Under the pieces are notes generated by a model. The model did not search any database and was not told the origin of the DNA. It saw only the letters and a list, made by a program, of their open reading frames with translations. A program made the position numbers and the translations under genes. Shown here piece after piece: positions 1 to 46,477 of a stretch of DNA of 64,000 nt. Numbering within the stretch: the first letter of the stretch is position 1; each line of letters opens with the position of its first letter. Origin of the DNA: Triplophysa rosa (lineage: Eukaryota > Chordata > Actinopteri > Cypriniformes > Nemacheilidae); assembly GCF_024868665.1 (NCBI RefSeq), contig NC_079894.1, positions 4,427,426 to 4,491,425 on the forward strand, read 5' to 3'.

Positions 1-2710
1 CATCAACGGTTGGGCATGACCAACTTCTGAAAGTTGTAAAAATGTTTACTTTTGCATATGTGCACTACAATGCATGAGGTGTTTACATTTTATATGTTTA
101 CAAACTGACTATTACAACAATCCAGATGATCAGTAGAGATAAACAGTATGTATATATTCACATATCCCTAAAACCGTGTTCAACTAAAACATTTCATAAA
201 CTGTTGCCAGGACATCTGGATGTCTATTTTGAGTTTGTCATATTTGTAAGCATCTGTTGTAAAATGGAAACAAATACTTTATAAAAATCTATAAAAGATT
301 AAACACAAAAATCCAATATAGCAGCTGCTTATATAAAAAAGTATGTATTTTAAACTATTTTACGTAAAATATATAATTAGGCAACTACTTGGATATTGCA
401 ATAAATGCAATGCATGTCTTATTTGACCATTGAGTTTCTTAAAAACCATACTTTGAGACCTCCCTGTCTTATGACTTTGACATATGTTTTAATAGCATTT
501 CTCAGTAAAACACTATTAGCCTTTAAATCACATTTTTGTATAGGTCACCCAGCCCTACTCTATGACATGTCCCAGCAATAAAAGTACATCCGCACCTTCA
601 GGCAGGTGTTTTTTTTTTTTTTGATGAAGGAAGTATTCCAATTCTCAGATATTAATATTATATCATTATATATTTTATATAATGTCATTATAGCCATTAT
701 ATAAAGGATTTTGTCCTCAGTCATATGCACACTTCAAAGAATCTGCTTTGTGGAATCTGCAAAGACTCTGATGTGGAATGTAGGTCCTCATCTTCACTGA
801 ACCCTGCAGTGTTGAAACTACATAGCCGATAATATAAGAAAACATTGTAATGCTTCCTTGGCTCATAAAATCATATACATTTTTCTTCATCGAAAGAATA
901 GTTTTACTAAAATTAGAATGAACAATAAATTGTTTCAGAACAGCTCATCGTGACCAATATCCCCAAAAAGTGAATCAAAGTGCATCCACAAACACCAGTA
1001 AAAATAACCCATATCACCCATGTGCTAACCCAACCCAATTTAGAAAACGTCTAAATTGTGTTCTATGGAAAAAGTAACTGCATATGGGACTGAACTAACA
1101 CAAGGGCGAGTAAATAATTCCAGATGTTTTATTTTTGGGTGAACTATTCCTTTAAGGCATTCCATTTGATCCCAGCTCTGTCTAATTATGGCCCAGCCTA
1201 CAATTAAAAAGCAAGCGAGAATAACTCAAATCCAGGTCACTTCGGCTGTATAGCTAAAGCACTCCAATACAAAGATTTATAGCCGAGCGTTACTGTCCTC
1301 ACTGTTCTCGCTCAATTTAGCATTCATTACTTAACACTCACTCTAGAGAGACACCTTCAGAGAAATTTGCAAATGAAACGACAGATGAATCAAAGCTAAG
1401 CTGCTCTCTTCTCGCTTCTGCTCTTTTAAGGAAGATACATTACAAGTGCACCTCGTCGAACACATTGATTTCTCTCAGCAGACGGGATGGGCACTTATTC
1501 ACATGAGTGGATGGGTGGAATGACAGATTATTTCATGATGAATTATGTTAAGATGCTGCCAATCAATGCAGGTCACATTTTGTACACTTCTTACCTTAAA
1601 ACACTTTTTTTAAACCAAAACTGCTGTTAAATAATGCAGGTGTTGCAATGACACACAACTAGTGTATTATAATGCCACGATTCACCAGTTTCTTCATTCA
1701 TTATAGAGTATCCAACTAAATATTAAACTAAATATTTTCTCCTCTCACAATGCAGAAATACACCCTCTGGCAGGGGTTAAATTAGGCCGAGGGCCGTCCG
1801 GGGCAGGGCCCCGGTACATATGCTGATGCTCTCGCTCTGCTCCTCGCCAGTGTGCGGCTCTTCTGGTGTTATGGAGCGGCACTCAGTCATGCCCCAGTTT
1901 AAATCTCAAGTTTAAGTAACAATTTACCTTTTTGTCAGTATATACACTGCAACATGCAACAGTGTATAACTCGCAGTCGCACATTAACCGCGTGCACGCA
2001 GAAACCATTCACTGCTTTCCATTCCGAAGTGATCATCCCTAAATCCCTTCGAAGGTCTTGATGTGTAAACTCTGAAGGGAAAAACGCTATTGTATCTCTT
2101 AATCTGTCCGTTTAACATTCACTTGGCAAAAGGAGCAATAAATCAACGTCGTTTTCTCTTTATTTGAAATGACGTTTTGTTTGGTGTCCCCTTCCCGAAG
2201 GGCCCTTCGGGAGGAGATATATTCCGTTTGGAAGGCACCGCGTGTCTGCGCGCGCTTTTGTTTCCTTTCTGCAGCACCCAGTCGCGCACTGCCTATTTGC
2301 GAGTTATAGACTTGATGCACGGTAATGCTTCTCGTCGGGTGTGCAACGTTGTTTAAATGTTTTTAAGTCATAATGACCTGTTCATGAAGAAAGGCTCAAC
2401 TTCCAAATTATGTAATGTTAATCAAATTCAAGCATTTAAAGCAGTTTGTTCATGGTGTGTGCGGCAGCAACATTGCACAAATTAATGGGTCATTTCAACC
2501 ATTGTTAATGTTGTATGTAAGTTTTGACAGAAAAGTACTGTAAATACACAGGTCTACATACAATTTTGTGGACGTTAATAAATGAAGATATTTGATATTG
2601 ACACAAGGAAAGGGCACATGCCTATAGATCTCCGGAGGTCACGTGACCCATTCTCTTAACACCACCATACTGGCAGGCAAGGACAGTCGGGAGCGAATAT
2701 GAAATTGGTC

Positions 2711-2843
2711 CAGTGCTCTGCTCTACGCCTTTATCGTGCCACTGGTGGTGCCTCACTTGGACTTTTTGTGGACTATATTCTGTGTGTCTATTAATAAACA
2801 TCTCTGTTTTTCCCCGCACCTGAGTCTGCAGCCTTGTTTTACC
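2711..2843 (+). repeat. gypsy 5' LTR, 3' part only
   Basis: It aligns with 4728-4890 of the 3' LTR, sharing gctctgctctacgcc, gtgccactggtggtgcctca and ttaataaacatctctgttt. Compared with the 3' copy it lacks about 30 bp (the catcggcaggttgagg section) and most of the upstream LTR. No 5' terminus is present. Confidence 0.8.
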
Positions 2844-4050
2844 ATGACAGAACGGTCTGACCAATCACAAGACTCAGTGGGGATGGACCCTTTACAGATC
2901 ACGCTACAGCATCATACGCTACCATGCTGGGACACCAGGTGTCCCGCCTCAGTGCCACCACTCGGTAAGTGGAGGCTCTCAACGCCCAAGTCCCGGATCT
3001 GCTCCTCCAGGTCTCTGAGTTACACCGCGTGGTGGCCAGCCCTCAGAGTTACACCGCCCCCTTCTCTCGCGGTTTCCCCCTCGAGCCGTAGCCACACACC
3101 AACAACCAGCCACTCTACGACGGCAACTCAAACTCCTGCCGGGCTTTTTTGTCGCAGTGCGCCCTGGTCTGCCGGTCGACATTGTGTCCGACAGGGGTCC
3201 TCAGTTCACCTCCCGGTTTTGGAAAGAGTTCTGTAGACAGATCGGGGCCTCTGTGATGTTTTCACCCCCAGACCAATGGGCAATGTGAGCGAGCCAACCA
3301 GGATCTCAAACGGAGACTCCACTGTCTGACGTCTCACAATCCCAGCTCCTGGAGCCAACAACTTTCCTGGGTCGAGTACGCCCACAACTCCCTCCTCGTC
3401 AAGTATGTCCCCATTCGAGTGTTCGTTGGGTTATAAACCTCATCTGTTTCCCTCGCAGGAACTTGTTGCTTCTGTCCCTTCTGCCCTGGCATTCGTCCAG
3501 ATGTTATCGTCGCGAGGTTCTGGCCCAAACCTCGCAGAGGTCCAAGGCAGCGGCCGATTGACACCGATCCTTTCCCCCGGCCTATGTGTGTGTTCAGCGG
3601 TTATGGCTCTCCACCAATGACCTAACTCTCTGGGCGCCTTCTCGTAAGCCGGCACCAAGGTTTATTGGGCCATACTGCATCACCAAGGTGGTTAATCCAG
3701 TGGTCGTCTGGCTCAAACTTCCCCCTAGTCTTGGTCAAGTTCACCCTTTTTTCCATGTTTCCAGGGTTACGCCTGCCGTCACATCCCGTCTCAACCCTGC
3801 CAGCAGTCGTCTGGCCCCCCTACCCCATGCCTTGTGGACGGGTCCCCGGCGTATACCGTCAGGAGACTGATGGACGTATGTCGCCGTGGTAGGGGATTCC
3901 AGTACTTGGTGGACTGGGAGGGCTATGGCACAGAGGAGAGGTGCTGGATGCCATCTCATGACATCCTGGATCGGTCGTTGATCATGGACTTCCACCGGAG
4001 ACGGGGTGAGCCCCTCCTAAGTGCCCGGTGGCGCCGCTGGGGGGGGGTAC
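2844..4050 (+). pseudogene. gypsy internal remnant: gag start fused to integrase end and chromodomain
   Basis: The first part, from an ATG at 2844 or 2884, resembles the N-terminus of fish gypsy gag. Around 3130-3170 it jumps into integrase. [17 protein letters not shown] motif, which carries the second catalytic Asp of the DDE core, is readable at about 3183-3232. Downstream a conserved [12 protein letters not shown] motif follows (3405-3440). A chromodomain-like segment (TVRRLMDV ... YLVDWEGYG ... CWMPSHDI) lies at about 3850-4000 in another frame. The pieces sit in different frames, so no functional protein can result. A purine run (gggggggg, 4041-4048) just before the 3' LTR fits a polypurine tract. 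Confidence 0.8.
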
Positions 4051-4890
4051 TGTCATGATCCCGGTCACGTCAGTACGTTGTCTGACACGGTGTGTGTGTG
4101 ATTTTGTCAAGCGCACATGCTTGATGTTGTGACAGCTCGCCGTGCGCTCGGTGTCTGCGTCATTTACCCCACCCTTGTGTCTCCCCGTTAGGCTTTTCCC
4201 CTCACCAGTTTCTCATCACCTCATCACTCTGTTCACCTGTAGATTGTCCCCGCCATCATTAAATCAATTATCCTTCTCCCTTTCACCTGCCGCTCTTTAG
4301 GTTTCCCTATTTAATCTCTCGTGTTCTCTCGTCTTGTGTCAGACCGTTAGCCAGCTTTGACTACCAACTCTGCCATTCGGCTTTCCTGAAAGTTTCCCGT
4401 TTTACCATAGCTCAGTCTCAAGTCATGTTTCATAGTTCCCCTTAGCCTTGCCTTGTTTTCCAGTAGCCCATTACTTGATTTTTTGCCAGTACCTTTTGTC
4501 TCTCTGCCTCTTCTCAGTACCCGTTGGCGTCCCGGACTTCTCCACCCTCGACTACCAGACACCGCTCTCCCGGCGGAGGATTATTCCCCCGACGGGTCCA
4601 CCACATCTCTCTCACAGTGAGTTTCGGTGGGTCTAGGATCCACATCTCTCTCCCTGTGAGTTGCGACGGGTCAAGTATTCTCCCACTCTCTGTCCTCCTG
4701 CCGTGGTGTGCTCTCCCGTTGATCCAGCGCTCTGCTCTACGCCTTCGTCATCGGCAGGTTGAGGATCTCCCCGCCGATTGTCGTGCCACTGGTGGTGCCT
4801 CACTCGGACTTTTTGTGGACTATATTCTGTGTGTCTATTAATAAACATCTCTGTTTTTCCCCGCACCTGGGTCTTCCGCCTTGTTGTACA
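4051..4890 (+). repeat. gypsy 3' LTR, complete
   Basis: It starts tgtcatgatcccgg immediately after the polypurine run and ends ttgttgtaca, giving TG...CA termini over 840 bp. An AATAAA lies at about 4841-4846, near the 3' end. The 5' target duplication cannot be checked because the left LTR is truncated. Confidence 0.8.
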
Positions 4891-5946
4891 ATGATAGGAG
4901 CCAGCATGAGTTTCAAAGCAACAGAGTTCACTGCGCACTTTAATTAAAAAGACATATACATGAACATAGCAAAACTTAATAGATTAAACATAACAGGTCC
5001 CTATAATGCCCCCGGGGTGCTTTTAACGTGTATCAATAAAGCAGTAATACTCAAATCTGGCTCGCGAGATCCATTTTTCTGCCGAGTTTAGCCCCAACTC
5101 TGATAAAACACACCTGAAAAAGCTAATTAAAGTGTTTAAGAACATGTTGCATTCGACTTAATGCGGGGCTGCACAGATTGCTTGTCTTGTGACATTAAAG
5201 AACCACGAGAGCGATCGCGATTAGCATGTTCAGGTGTGTTTTAAAACTTTATCAAACATTTTAGTATCACTGCAATAAAGGAACGGATAGCATTCCTGAC
5301 CCGCTATCCTGATATCTAATGTTACAACTACCTCATCAACTTTCCCTCTTCCTACTCAAGAGACTCTTCAAAAAGCCCACAAAAGCCTGGAGAGGTACAA
5401 ATGGAAGCAGTCTAATTTTGTGATAAATATTCAATTTTGGAGTTTACCGGCTAAAACCGGCTTTGTCTTCATCGGCAGGATAAGTCAACTGTGTTGTTAG
5501 CAAACGTAATCGACTCTAACTGTCCTTGTTTGTATAGCCAGCATAGCTAAATCGCTTTGAGTAACTTTACAGTAGACATCATTCATGAAATCAAAATAAA
5601 ATGATTTCCCCTTTGCTTTCCCCCGCCTGTGCAGGCATCCTGGTGCACAGCAACTATACACCATGTTGAAATGGTAAGGTCTAAACAGTCTGGTTTTAAA
5701 TTATTGTTCGATATCAATGCTAGAGCTGCTCTAGCATTTAGATAGAGTGACGTCAACCTCCAGAGCTCTATACAGAAAGATTTTATTCTTGTCACATGTA
5801 GCTTTGTACACTGCTGGCATCTGATTTTGATCAGAATTGCAGAGGGCTCTCTCAACTTATATTTTACAGCTTCGTATACACACCCCTCAAAATCACCCAC
5901 AGAGCCCCGCCACATAACAAATTCCAATTTAACCCCTGCCATCTGG

Positions 5947-6200
5947 GAAAGGCGTGCAAATGTTAAAGGGACAGTTTAGTGAAGAAACAAATTTTCATTC
6001 ATTCACCCTCATTTTACAAACTATATGGAACTTACATTGAAATACAAGCATTTTTAAGAAGGTTAATGCTGGTATTTTTCAATACAATGAAAGTGAATAG
6101 TGACCAAAGCTGTCAGTCACTAACATTCTACTGCCTCCTTTTATTTTGGAACAATGTGAGGATGAGCGTACGACACTTTTTTTGGTGAATTATTTAGTAT
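5947..6200. repeat. dispersed cyprinid TTAA-type repeat, degenerate
   Basis: Starts near 5965 with ttaaagggacagttta and continues ttttcattcattcaccctca, matching the ends of the repeat family also seen at 18465, 41256, 42652 and 47270. It ends with 'ggtgaatta' near 6184. It is diverged, and no clear target duplication is readable. Confidence 0.55.
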
Positions 6201-7388
6201 TTTCCTCAGCGTAAGATGTTCCCTGCATCAGACAGAAAAACAATGTGTGGAAAAAATCTAAAGAAGGACATAAACAGACAACAGTTTAATTGTTTATCTG
6301 AGTCCATCTGCACATCTATTGATTTTTAGAATGGAACTCAAGCTGTGAGGAAACCTGTGAGTGGAAAACGCAGCACTGATTATGTCCAAAACCCCATTCT
6401 GAAAGTTAGATTTCAGTTCACACCGGCACCAAAAAGAAAAAATAATAACTGCTTTCATAAATACAGAAGCCAGCAGAGGCCATGGATTATTATTTTCTAC
6501 CTTTCATATCATATCTTGAAGTTATTTTTGAGTTTCTCTGCAGAAATCAAGAAAGAATAAAAAACAGTAAGCATGCTTGGGCAGACTTTCAAAGAGTTTA
6601 ATTAAACTTGCATTTTATATATTTTGGTTGCATTTGTGAGATATTAAAAATGTAACTGATTGTGTATAGGCAAGTAAAATCAAAATACCAATAAATTAAT
6701 TGAATTGAATCGTATCGCAGAAATGTTCGAGGTATCATCAAATATTGCATCGCTGGCGGAGAAAATCGATATCGTATCATATCGTTATGAACTATCCAAT
6801 TTATGAACTAATAAAACTAATATCCTGACACATCTACATATTTTTATATACATTAATGTATATACACCTGCAATTTTATTTTCCGTCTTTTTTTAATTCA
6901 ATGCAAAAACATCAAACAAAGGCCCACCAAAATCACTGTAAAAACGGTAATTTCACAGAGTATTACTGTTTTATTTGACTGAATTTTCACTTATTTTTGA
7001 TATACAGTACAGAAATGTTAAATTACAGAAATAAAAAGCAAATTTACAACGTGAAAAACATTGAATTTTTCTTCACCAAAAAAGTTTCTACGTTTTTTTC
7101 TTAAGTTTTTTAAAAGTTTTTTTACAGATTTATTTTACAGTGATAGAACATATTACAATTTTTTTTTTTTTTTGGGGCCCCAAAAAATAATAGTGGACAG
7201 TGGAGACAGACAGGAGCATGAGGGTAAGAGACGGGGTGCAGGATCAGGACATGACCCGGATCGGACACAAACATGTCTGGGAGCGCTGACCACTGAGCCA
7301 CAGCTTCGACATGTTCAAATCTTTCCTAGTTTCAGAAATAAATTGAGGGATCATGGATATGTGATGCTGCTGTTGTCTCAGAATGTAC

Positions 7389-41091
<33,703 letters not shown>

Positions 41092-41255
41092 CTGCCAACA
41101 CAAACAAAAGAGAAACGATTATAGAACGATTAAACGGATGGCTAATCATATCAATGAAACACAAGAATCGGGTGCAGTCCGCGGACGTGTGGATCCCGTG
41201 AGTTCCCAAATCCCAGGAAATCACACATGACTAAAGTGTTACAATTAACTGCACT

Positions 41256-41535
41256 TTAAAGGGACACGAATGAAATGTCATTCTTCTACAGAACACAAAA
41301 GAAGATATTCTGAAGAGTGTTGGTCACCGAACAACAGGGGAGCCCATTGACTTGCATTGGTTTTGTGTCCACACAATGGAAGCGAATGGGTACCGCCATT
41401 GTTCGGTTACTAACATTCTTCAAAATATTTTATTTTTCATTTTGGAGAAGAAAGAAAGTCATTCAGGTTTTGAATGACGTGGGTAAGTAAATGATGAGAG
41501 AAATTTCATTTTTTGAGTGAACTACCACTTTACAT
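41256..41535. repeat. dispersed cyprinid repeat, two-ended copy
   Basis: The left end is ctttaaagggacacgaatga and the right end gagtgaactaccactttac. The body carries aacacaaaagaagatattct and two inverted halves around ttgcattggttttgtgtcca. It is about 280 bp and lies 160 bp upstream (in gene direction) of the 40904-41091 exon. Confidence 0.7.
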
Positions 41536-41889
41536 CACTTGCACAAATGCATCAATGTTATAAAACACCCACAATTTATAACTAAAGTCCTGAAAAATAC
41601 AAGTAGTGACTTGATACAAAGTGCAATGGGTACTGTATGTGACCCAAATATTTTGTTACCCGGTTACTCACTGTGATGGTTTCCAGGTAAAACCGAAAAT
41701 GTTTATACCATGCAAATATATGCGGTACACTTTTCTCTACATTATTCATATCACTCCAAATAGGATACGCAATATCAAAGCAATCCCTCCAGCATTCAAA
41801 CTTTATAAATATACGTGATCAGTGTATTAAGGTCAGGCTGGTTGTAGAAGCAGATGACCAGAGCTTGTCAAAGCAAATACAAATTATTG

Positions 41890-41955
41890 ACAAAATGTTA
41901 ATGTTACTACACTTTGGATAAAATCATCTGCTAAATAAATAAATGTAAATACACT
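41890..41955 (+). repeat. LINE/SINE 3' tail fragment
   Basis: Contains cactttggataaaatcatctgctaaataaataaatgtaaa, a degenerate form of the common fish tail 'ggataaaagcgtctgctaaatgaataaatgtaa'. The rest of the element is absent. Confidence 0.55.
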
Positions 41956-42651
41956 TGGACACGAAGAGTATCAACAGATTTTTGCAAGGACAAAGCATTT
42001 TGATAAGACTTTGAAATCGAGCAACTCGTCACAATTTTGTGACAGTTTATTAAACTACAATATAGTGATAATACTGCATATGTGATGAACAGGGTATACA
42101 TTTTTAATGAATGTTATAGAATTCCCTTTGTTTGTATGGATAAACATTTGTTTATAAAAATGGCGATGCACTCCTAAAAACAGACAAACCAAAATAACAC
42201 AAAACCTTTGACCTGTGCGGACTCTCATGCATCATTAACATTTGACACAAAGGAAAGGCAGACAACTCTTTAAAATGGTGCTTGCAGAACACAAATTGGG
42301 GAAGAATTTTATGTTTGTTTGTACATACACAAAAACAAGCTGGAATGACTCTGCTGATCATAACATCACTTGATAGGCCCAATACACACTATTATAAATG
42401 AAATAACATGCATGAGGCAACACAAACATGTTACTGGAATTGAATGCTGTTGTTTCATCCGGCACCTTCCAGGAATGGGGTACAAAATAGAGCCTGGTTT
42501 TTTTAATGATTCTTCTTTTTAATCGTCCGTGCAAGCAGGTGCTTAAAATGAGTTTTAACATGTTGTTTATATGGAATTGTGTTGTATTTGTTTGGGCGTC
42601 AGAGTGGTAAAGTTCATGATCAAGTGCCATACGGTCGAGTTTATTTCTACG

Positions 42652-43256
42652 CTTAAAGGGATACTTCATCCAAAAATTACTCACCCTCTTGTCATTTCAA
42701 ATCTGTCTGACTTTATTTCTTCTGTAGAACACAAAAGAAGATATTGCGAAGAAAATTGGTAAACGAATCACATCTGTACCCTTGAGATTGCACTCTAAAG
42801 TTTCCTCTAATTTTCCAGAATTTTAATGTTATTTTTACTTATTTTACGTATAATAAAAAAAAATGTAATTTTACAAACTTTTACAGCTTTTTTTGGTAAT
42901 TTTGAAATACGGTGAGAACCGGAAAATTACAGAAAAAACATGTAATTTCTTGTGACAAAACTGTTATTTTACGGTATTTTAGTGGCACCACAGCTGCCTG
43001 AAAAATGTGTGTTTTTACAGTGTATTTTTTAAATATGTTAATGCGAATTTAATAGAAAAACATGTAATTCCAGATGACAAAACTTTTTTGTGTGTCCATA
43101 CAATAGTGGGTACCACCATTGTTCGGTTGCCAACATTCTTCAAAATATCTTATTTTGTGTTCTGCAGACGAAAGAAAGCCATACAGGTGCGAAATGGCAA
43201 GAGGGTGAATAAATGATGAAAGAATTTTCATTTTTGGGTGAACCGTCCCTTTAACT
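42652..43256. repeat. dispersed cyprinid repeat interrupted by a 'ctgtaaaa' MITE-like insert
   Basis: The left half (gcttaaagggatacttcatc...) and the right half (...catttttgggtgaaccgtcc) belong to the same family as 41256-41535. About 42790-43070 is unrelated sequence rich in ttttac/gtaaaa motifs, of the same kind as 6935-7190 and 48680-48960, probably a later insertion. Confidence 0.65.
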
Positions 43257-45132
43257 GTTCTGTTTATTTATTTTCTTTCTTTTTAAAAAAATTTAAATTA
43301 CTCAATTTACTCCACAAAAATTCTCATTTATGTAGAGAAAATAAAACAAATGTGAAAACTCAACAAGTAAATTTAATTAACTTTGTTTGGGATTCCAACT
43401 TTTTATTGAATTATCTCAACAGATCACACTTTCAGTAAAATAACCTGAAGCCTTTTCACACCCTGAACTCGGAATAAAATCACACCTTTTATTTTTCCTC
43501 ACGATCCTGTTAGTGTAATGAACTCAACACGTTTACTGTCACGCTACATTCGTAAGACCACCAGAATAAACATCTTATAAAAGCATTGATATTTCAGTGG
43601 AGGCTTTTATTACATCTGCTACAAGCTTCAACTATACTTCAGGCTATACTTTTTATTTTAAGTATGTGTTCTAAGCATCTTAAACACATCATAAAAGTAT
43701 TCCATATGATATTTGTTCAATCTCACAAGTCATCCCAAGAAGACTCGAATATTGTATCTCAGTGATGTCTGTTGAATGTCTGATTGTCAAACAAGCAAAA
43801 AAAGCAGTTTAATCTGCTGTAGAATCTAACTACTGTGAATGGAGAGCCATGCTTTGATTAGAAACTGTCAGAGCAACTAAAACCTACATGTTGCTTGTAG
43901 CTGAATTCTCTTTTAAATGCATATCAGGCAACAGTCTTCCTGAAATGCTTGTTCAACTGCAGAAAAGCACAAGCCAAAAAGAGAGAGAGAGATCCGGGGA
44001 ATAGCTGCTATTCATCTCACATCCTGATGCAGTGTTCGAACCTGCCCTCCCCTTTCTTTCACCGTGTGTGAGCTTACAGAGAACCACAGACTCAAATATA
44101 CAATCTGGCCTTTGGCTAGATTCATTTACATATTTACCGCCTCTAACACACTTCCCAGAGCTGATCAGAGTGTTTGGCATCGCCTAAAAGTTTACAATGT
44201 AGTTACAACAAAGGCCATCAGAGAGTCGCTGCCTTCCATTGTGTAAGAATCACATTTTGCTATACCGAGTTACAATCTCCGTTTTTTTGTGTTGCAGGCT
44301 TTTCTCTAAAGATCAGCATTATTTTTGTGCCCATGTGCGTCAGCATATGCAATTATTACAAGCAATTATGTTGTAATTACCATTGTCTGAGATTAGACAC
44401 GCCATGCCAGTGTGAAAAGATAAAATCTGTGTTACATCTGATACGGTGTGATTACCACTTAATATGTTTTTTCATTCTTTCAATCTGTTAAATTAAATGA
44501 TTTAGAAAGTTTGTTTCTGGTGCATATGGATTTTTATAATTCGATCACATTTTCTATGTACTGCAATATAGGAAGCTATTAAGCCAATCAGAAAGATAAT
44601 TTATTCTTAAACTGTGAAACTCACAGTGGAGAAACGATCAGGAATAAATGTAAAGAAGAAACACTAGACGTGAAAAAGAATAACGAGACGTCTTGTTCGC
44701 ATCGGATCAAAGTTTACCTTCAGCAGCCTAAGGTATATTTCCTCTGATGGCGCCAATTTTCTCCCTGAATAAGAATTCAGCACTGAGCAATCAGTCAAAG
44801 TCAGTATTATTTTGTCAATCTATCTAACATTCAGAGCATTTAGAGCAATGCCTAGCAAATGGTAATTTGCTAAAGATTTAAAGCCATGTTTAATGTCTCG
44901 TGTTAAAAAGCATTGTAAGTGTTGGATAATGAGCCTAAAAGAGATCATTTCCCACACGAATGTGTATGTCGTTTTTCCCTTCCTCAAATACGACAAACGC
45001 GAGCGTTTACTAAATTAGCGCCTTACCTGGCAGCAAGCAAAACTACATTTCGGGTATTATTTTTAGGCCTACATTACAGAGCATATAAACATTTTGTCAA
45101 ATACATAATAGCATGCGTTACGATATTGTGTT

Positions 45133-45250
45133 CACGACTTGCTGTGCGTGTGTTCACTACTCTCTGGATGGGTTAAATGCAGTGGTCACATTTCAGGCAT
45201 GGGTCACCAAACCTGACAAATAGGTCACTTTCACTATTTCACGTTATGGT
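45133..45250 (+). repeat. SINE 3' fragment
   Basis: gttcactactctctggatgg...gcagtggtcacatttcaggc...aataggtcactttcacta matches, in opposite orientation, the 3' portion of the SINE at 57133-57413. The tRNA-like head is missing. Confidence 0.75.
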
Positions 45251-45494
45251 TTGATTTTCATTTCAAAATGTTGTGATAACTTTACATTACACATAAATAT
45301 TCAGGCATTTTGAGCAAGTAAGGTAACACATGTATTTATTAAATAACATAAAACACATGATATAGATAGAAAAACAGTTAAAATGTTTAAAATGTACACA
45401 TATTCCGTGTACCGGGGTCAAATGATCGATTTGTATAAGGAACAGACGCGAAAGCGATCACCATCTGCTGTGTTTCCGTACGTTCAAATCTGGC

Positions 45495-45620
45495 GCCACG
45501 TTACGTCAGCCTTAATAGTGAAATATCATTGGCTTTCGTCTGTCTCGTGACAGACAGCATCATTACGTCAGCTTTGAATGTGAAATGCTATTGGCTCTCG
45601 TTACTGATATAACATCATTC
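45495..45620 (+). promoter_or_regulatory. 62-bp duplicated CRE/CCAAT module
   Basis: Two copies, offset by 62 bp, each contain ttacgtcagc (45501 and 45563) and an inverted CCAAT box ATTGG (45528 and 45590), with similar sequence between. It sits in a locally GC-rich patch followed about 140 bp later by AATAAA (45763-45768). The layout resembles an LTR or promoter, but no ends were found. Confidence 0.35.
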
Positions 45621-46477
45621 TAATGTTCCGGTTTGTTTGAAGATGTGTGAATGTCCGTTCCTGGAGTTCCTCAAAAAAAGTTATCTCATGGCTTCAGGTC
45701 AGAAGGTTTACAACGCGACTTGTTTGTAATACTGTACGTTTATACTGTTTTGTTCATTTTATGGAATAAATACGTGTGACTGTACTTTTACTCGTGTGTT
45801 GTGATTAATGGTTGTGAAAGTGTAGGTTTAGGGTAAGGGGTGGGATTAGGGTTAGGTGCTCTTAAAATATCTTTGAATCCATAAACATTTATTAAACCAT
45901 TAATACTTTTACAAATGCAAAAATAAATGCGTCTTCATCTGACTGCACAAAACGGCATATGGGTCATTTTCATAACAATCGCTAGAGGGTGCTTACATTT
46001 AAAACGTGAAATTTTGTCGTAATAAGCTACGTGCACAAACGACCTTTTGAGTCGTTTTTACTTGGAGGACAGGATGTTCATCCTACTATTTTTTTTTACT
46101 TTTTCAACTTATTATTATATACATACTCCACTCCAGAGAAGCAAAACATTTGTCAAGTAACTGCTCAAGAAGTTTATGTTGAATGCACTTTCACTATATG
46201 AGAAACACTTAGACCTCAACACATGATTGGGAATCAATAGTCAATTGCAATTCTAGAATTTGATCCTTAAAGTAATAGTTTAATAGTTACGGTCAGGTCA
46301 ATGGGCACCATTTTTGGGTAAACTATTTCTTTAAGGTTAAGAATCGGATACTTGATATAAAATTTCATTTCCTCTTATCAATTCCTGTGTACATTTTCAG
46401 ACAGAAATGCGCATGTGTTAACTTGTGATCTGATCTGATATTATCTCAGTAAAAGCCCTTGACATCTCATTAAAATT

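Larger units (their letters stand above)
2711..4890 (+). mobile_element. Ty3/gypsy chromovirus relic, truncated and internally deleted
   Basis: About 2.2 kb remains of an element normally 5-6 kb or longer. A partial 5' LTR (about 2711-2843) repeats the last part of the 3' LTR (4051-4890), including the shared 'ggactttttgtggactatat' block and an AATAAA signal. Between them lie a gag-like start, then directly the C-terminal part of integrase and a chromodomain. Protease, reverse transcriptase, RNase H and most of the integrase are missing. Multiple frameshifts and stops make it a dead copy. It is nested in the hAT element at 1771-5938 and is antisense to astn1. Confidence 0.85.
1771..5938. mobile_element. 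hAT-type DNA transposon, nonautonomous, with nested gypsy
   Basis: The left end at 1771 reads caggggttaaatt and the right end at 5938 is its inverse (aatttaacccctg). The flanking 8-mers ccctctgg (1763-1770) and ccatctgg (5939-5946) match at 7 of 8 positions, as expected for a hAT insertion. Removing the nested gypsy (about 2711-4890) leaves roughly 2 kb with no transposase reading frame. Inside are a perfect GC-rich palindrome (gaagggcccttc, near 2199-2210) and, at about 5055-5240, a widely dispersed fish repeat (gagatccatttttctgccg...). Confidence 0.75.
1..7388 (-). other. astn1 intron 7 (partial): repeat-rich
   Basis: This is non-coding on both strands as far as I can read. It holds one end of a TTAA-type repeat near 1130-1155 (gggtgaactattcctttaa), a short hairpin at 1037-1059, the 1771-5938 hAT-type element with nested gypsy, a TTAA-type repeat end near 5965-6190, and AT-rich 'cactgtaaaa' repeat material at 6935-7190 with a long T run. 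Nothing else is recognised. Confidence 0.8.

Noticed and set aside
5583..5942. 119-codon minus-strand open frame at the right end of the hAT element
   Set aside because: It reads straight through the terminal inverted repeat, shows no transposase motif (no hAT dimerisation-like region), and is most likely fortuitous.
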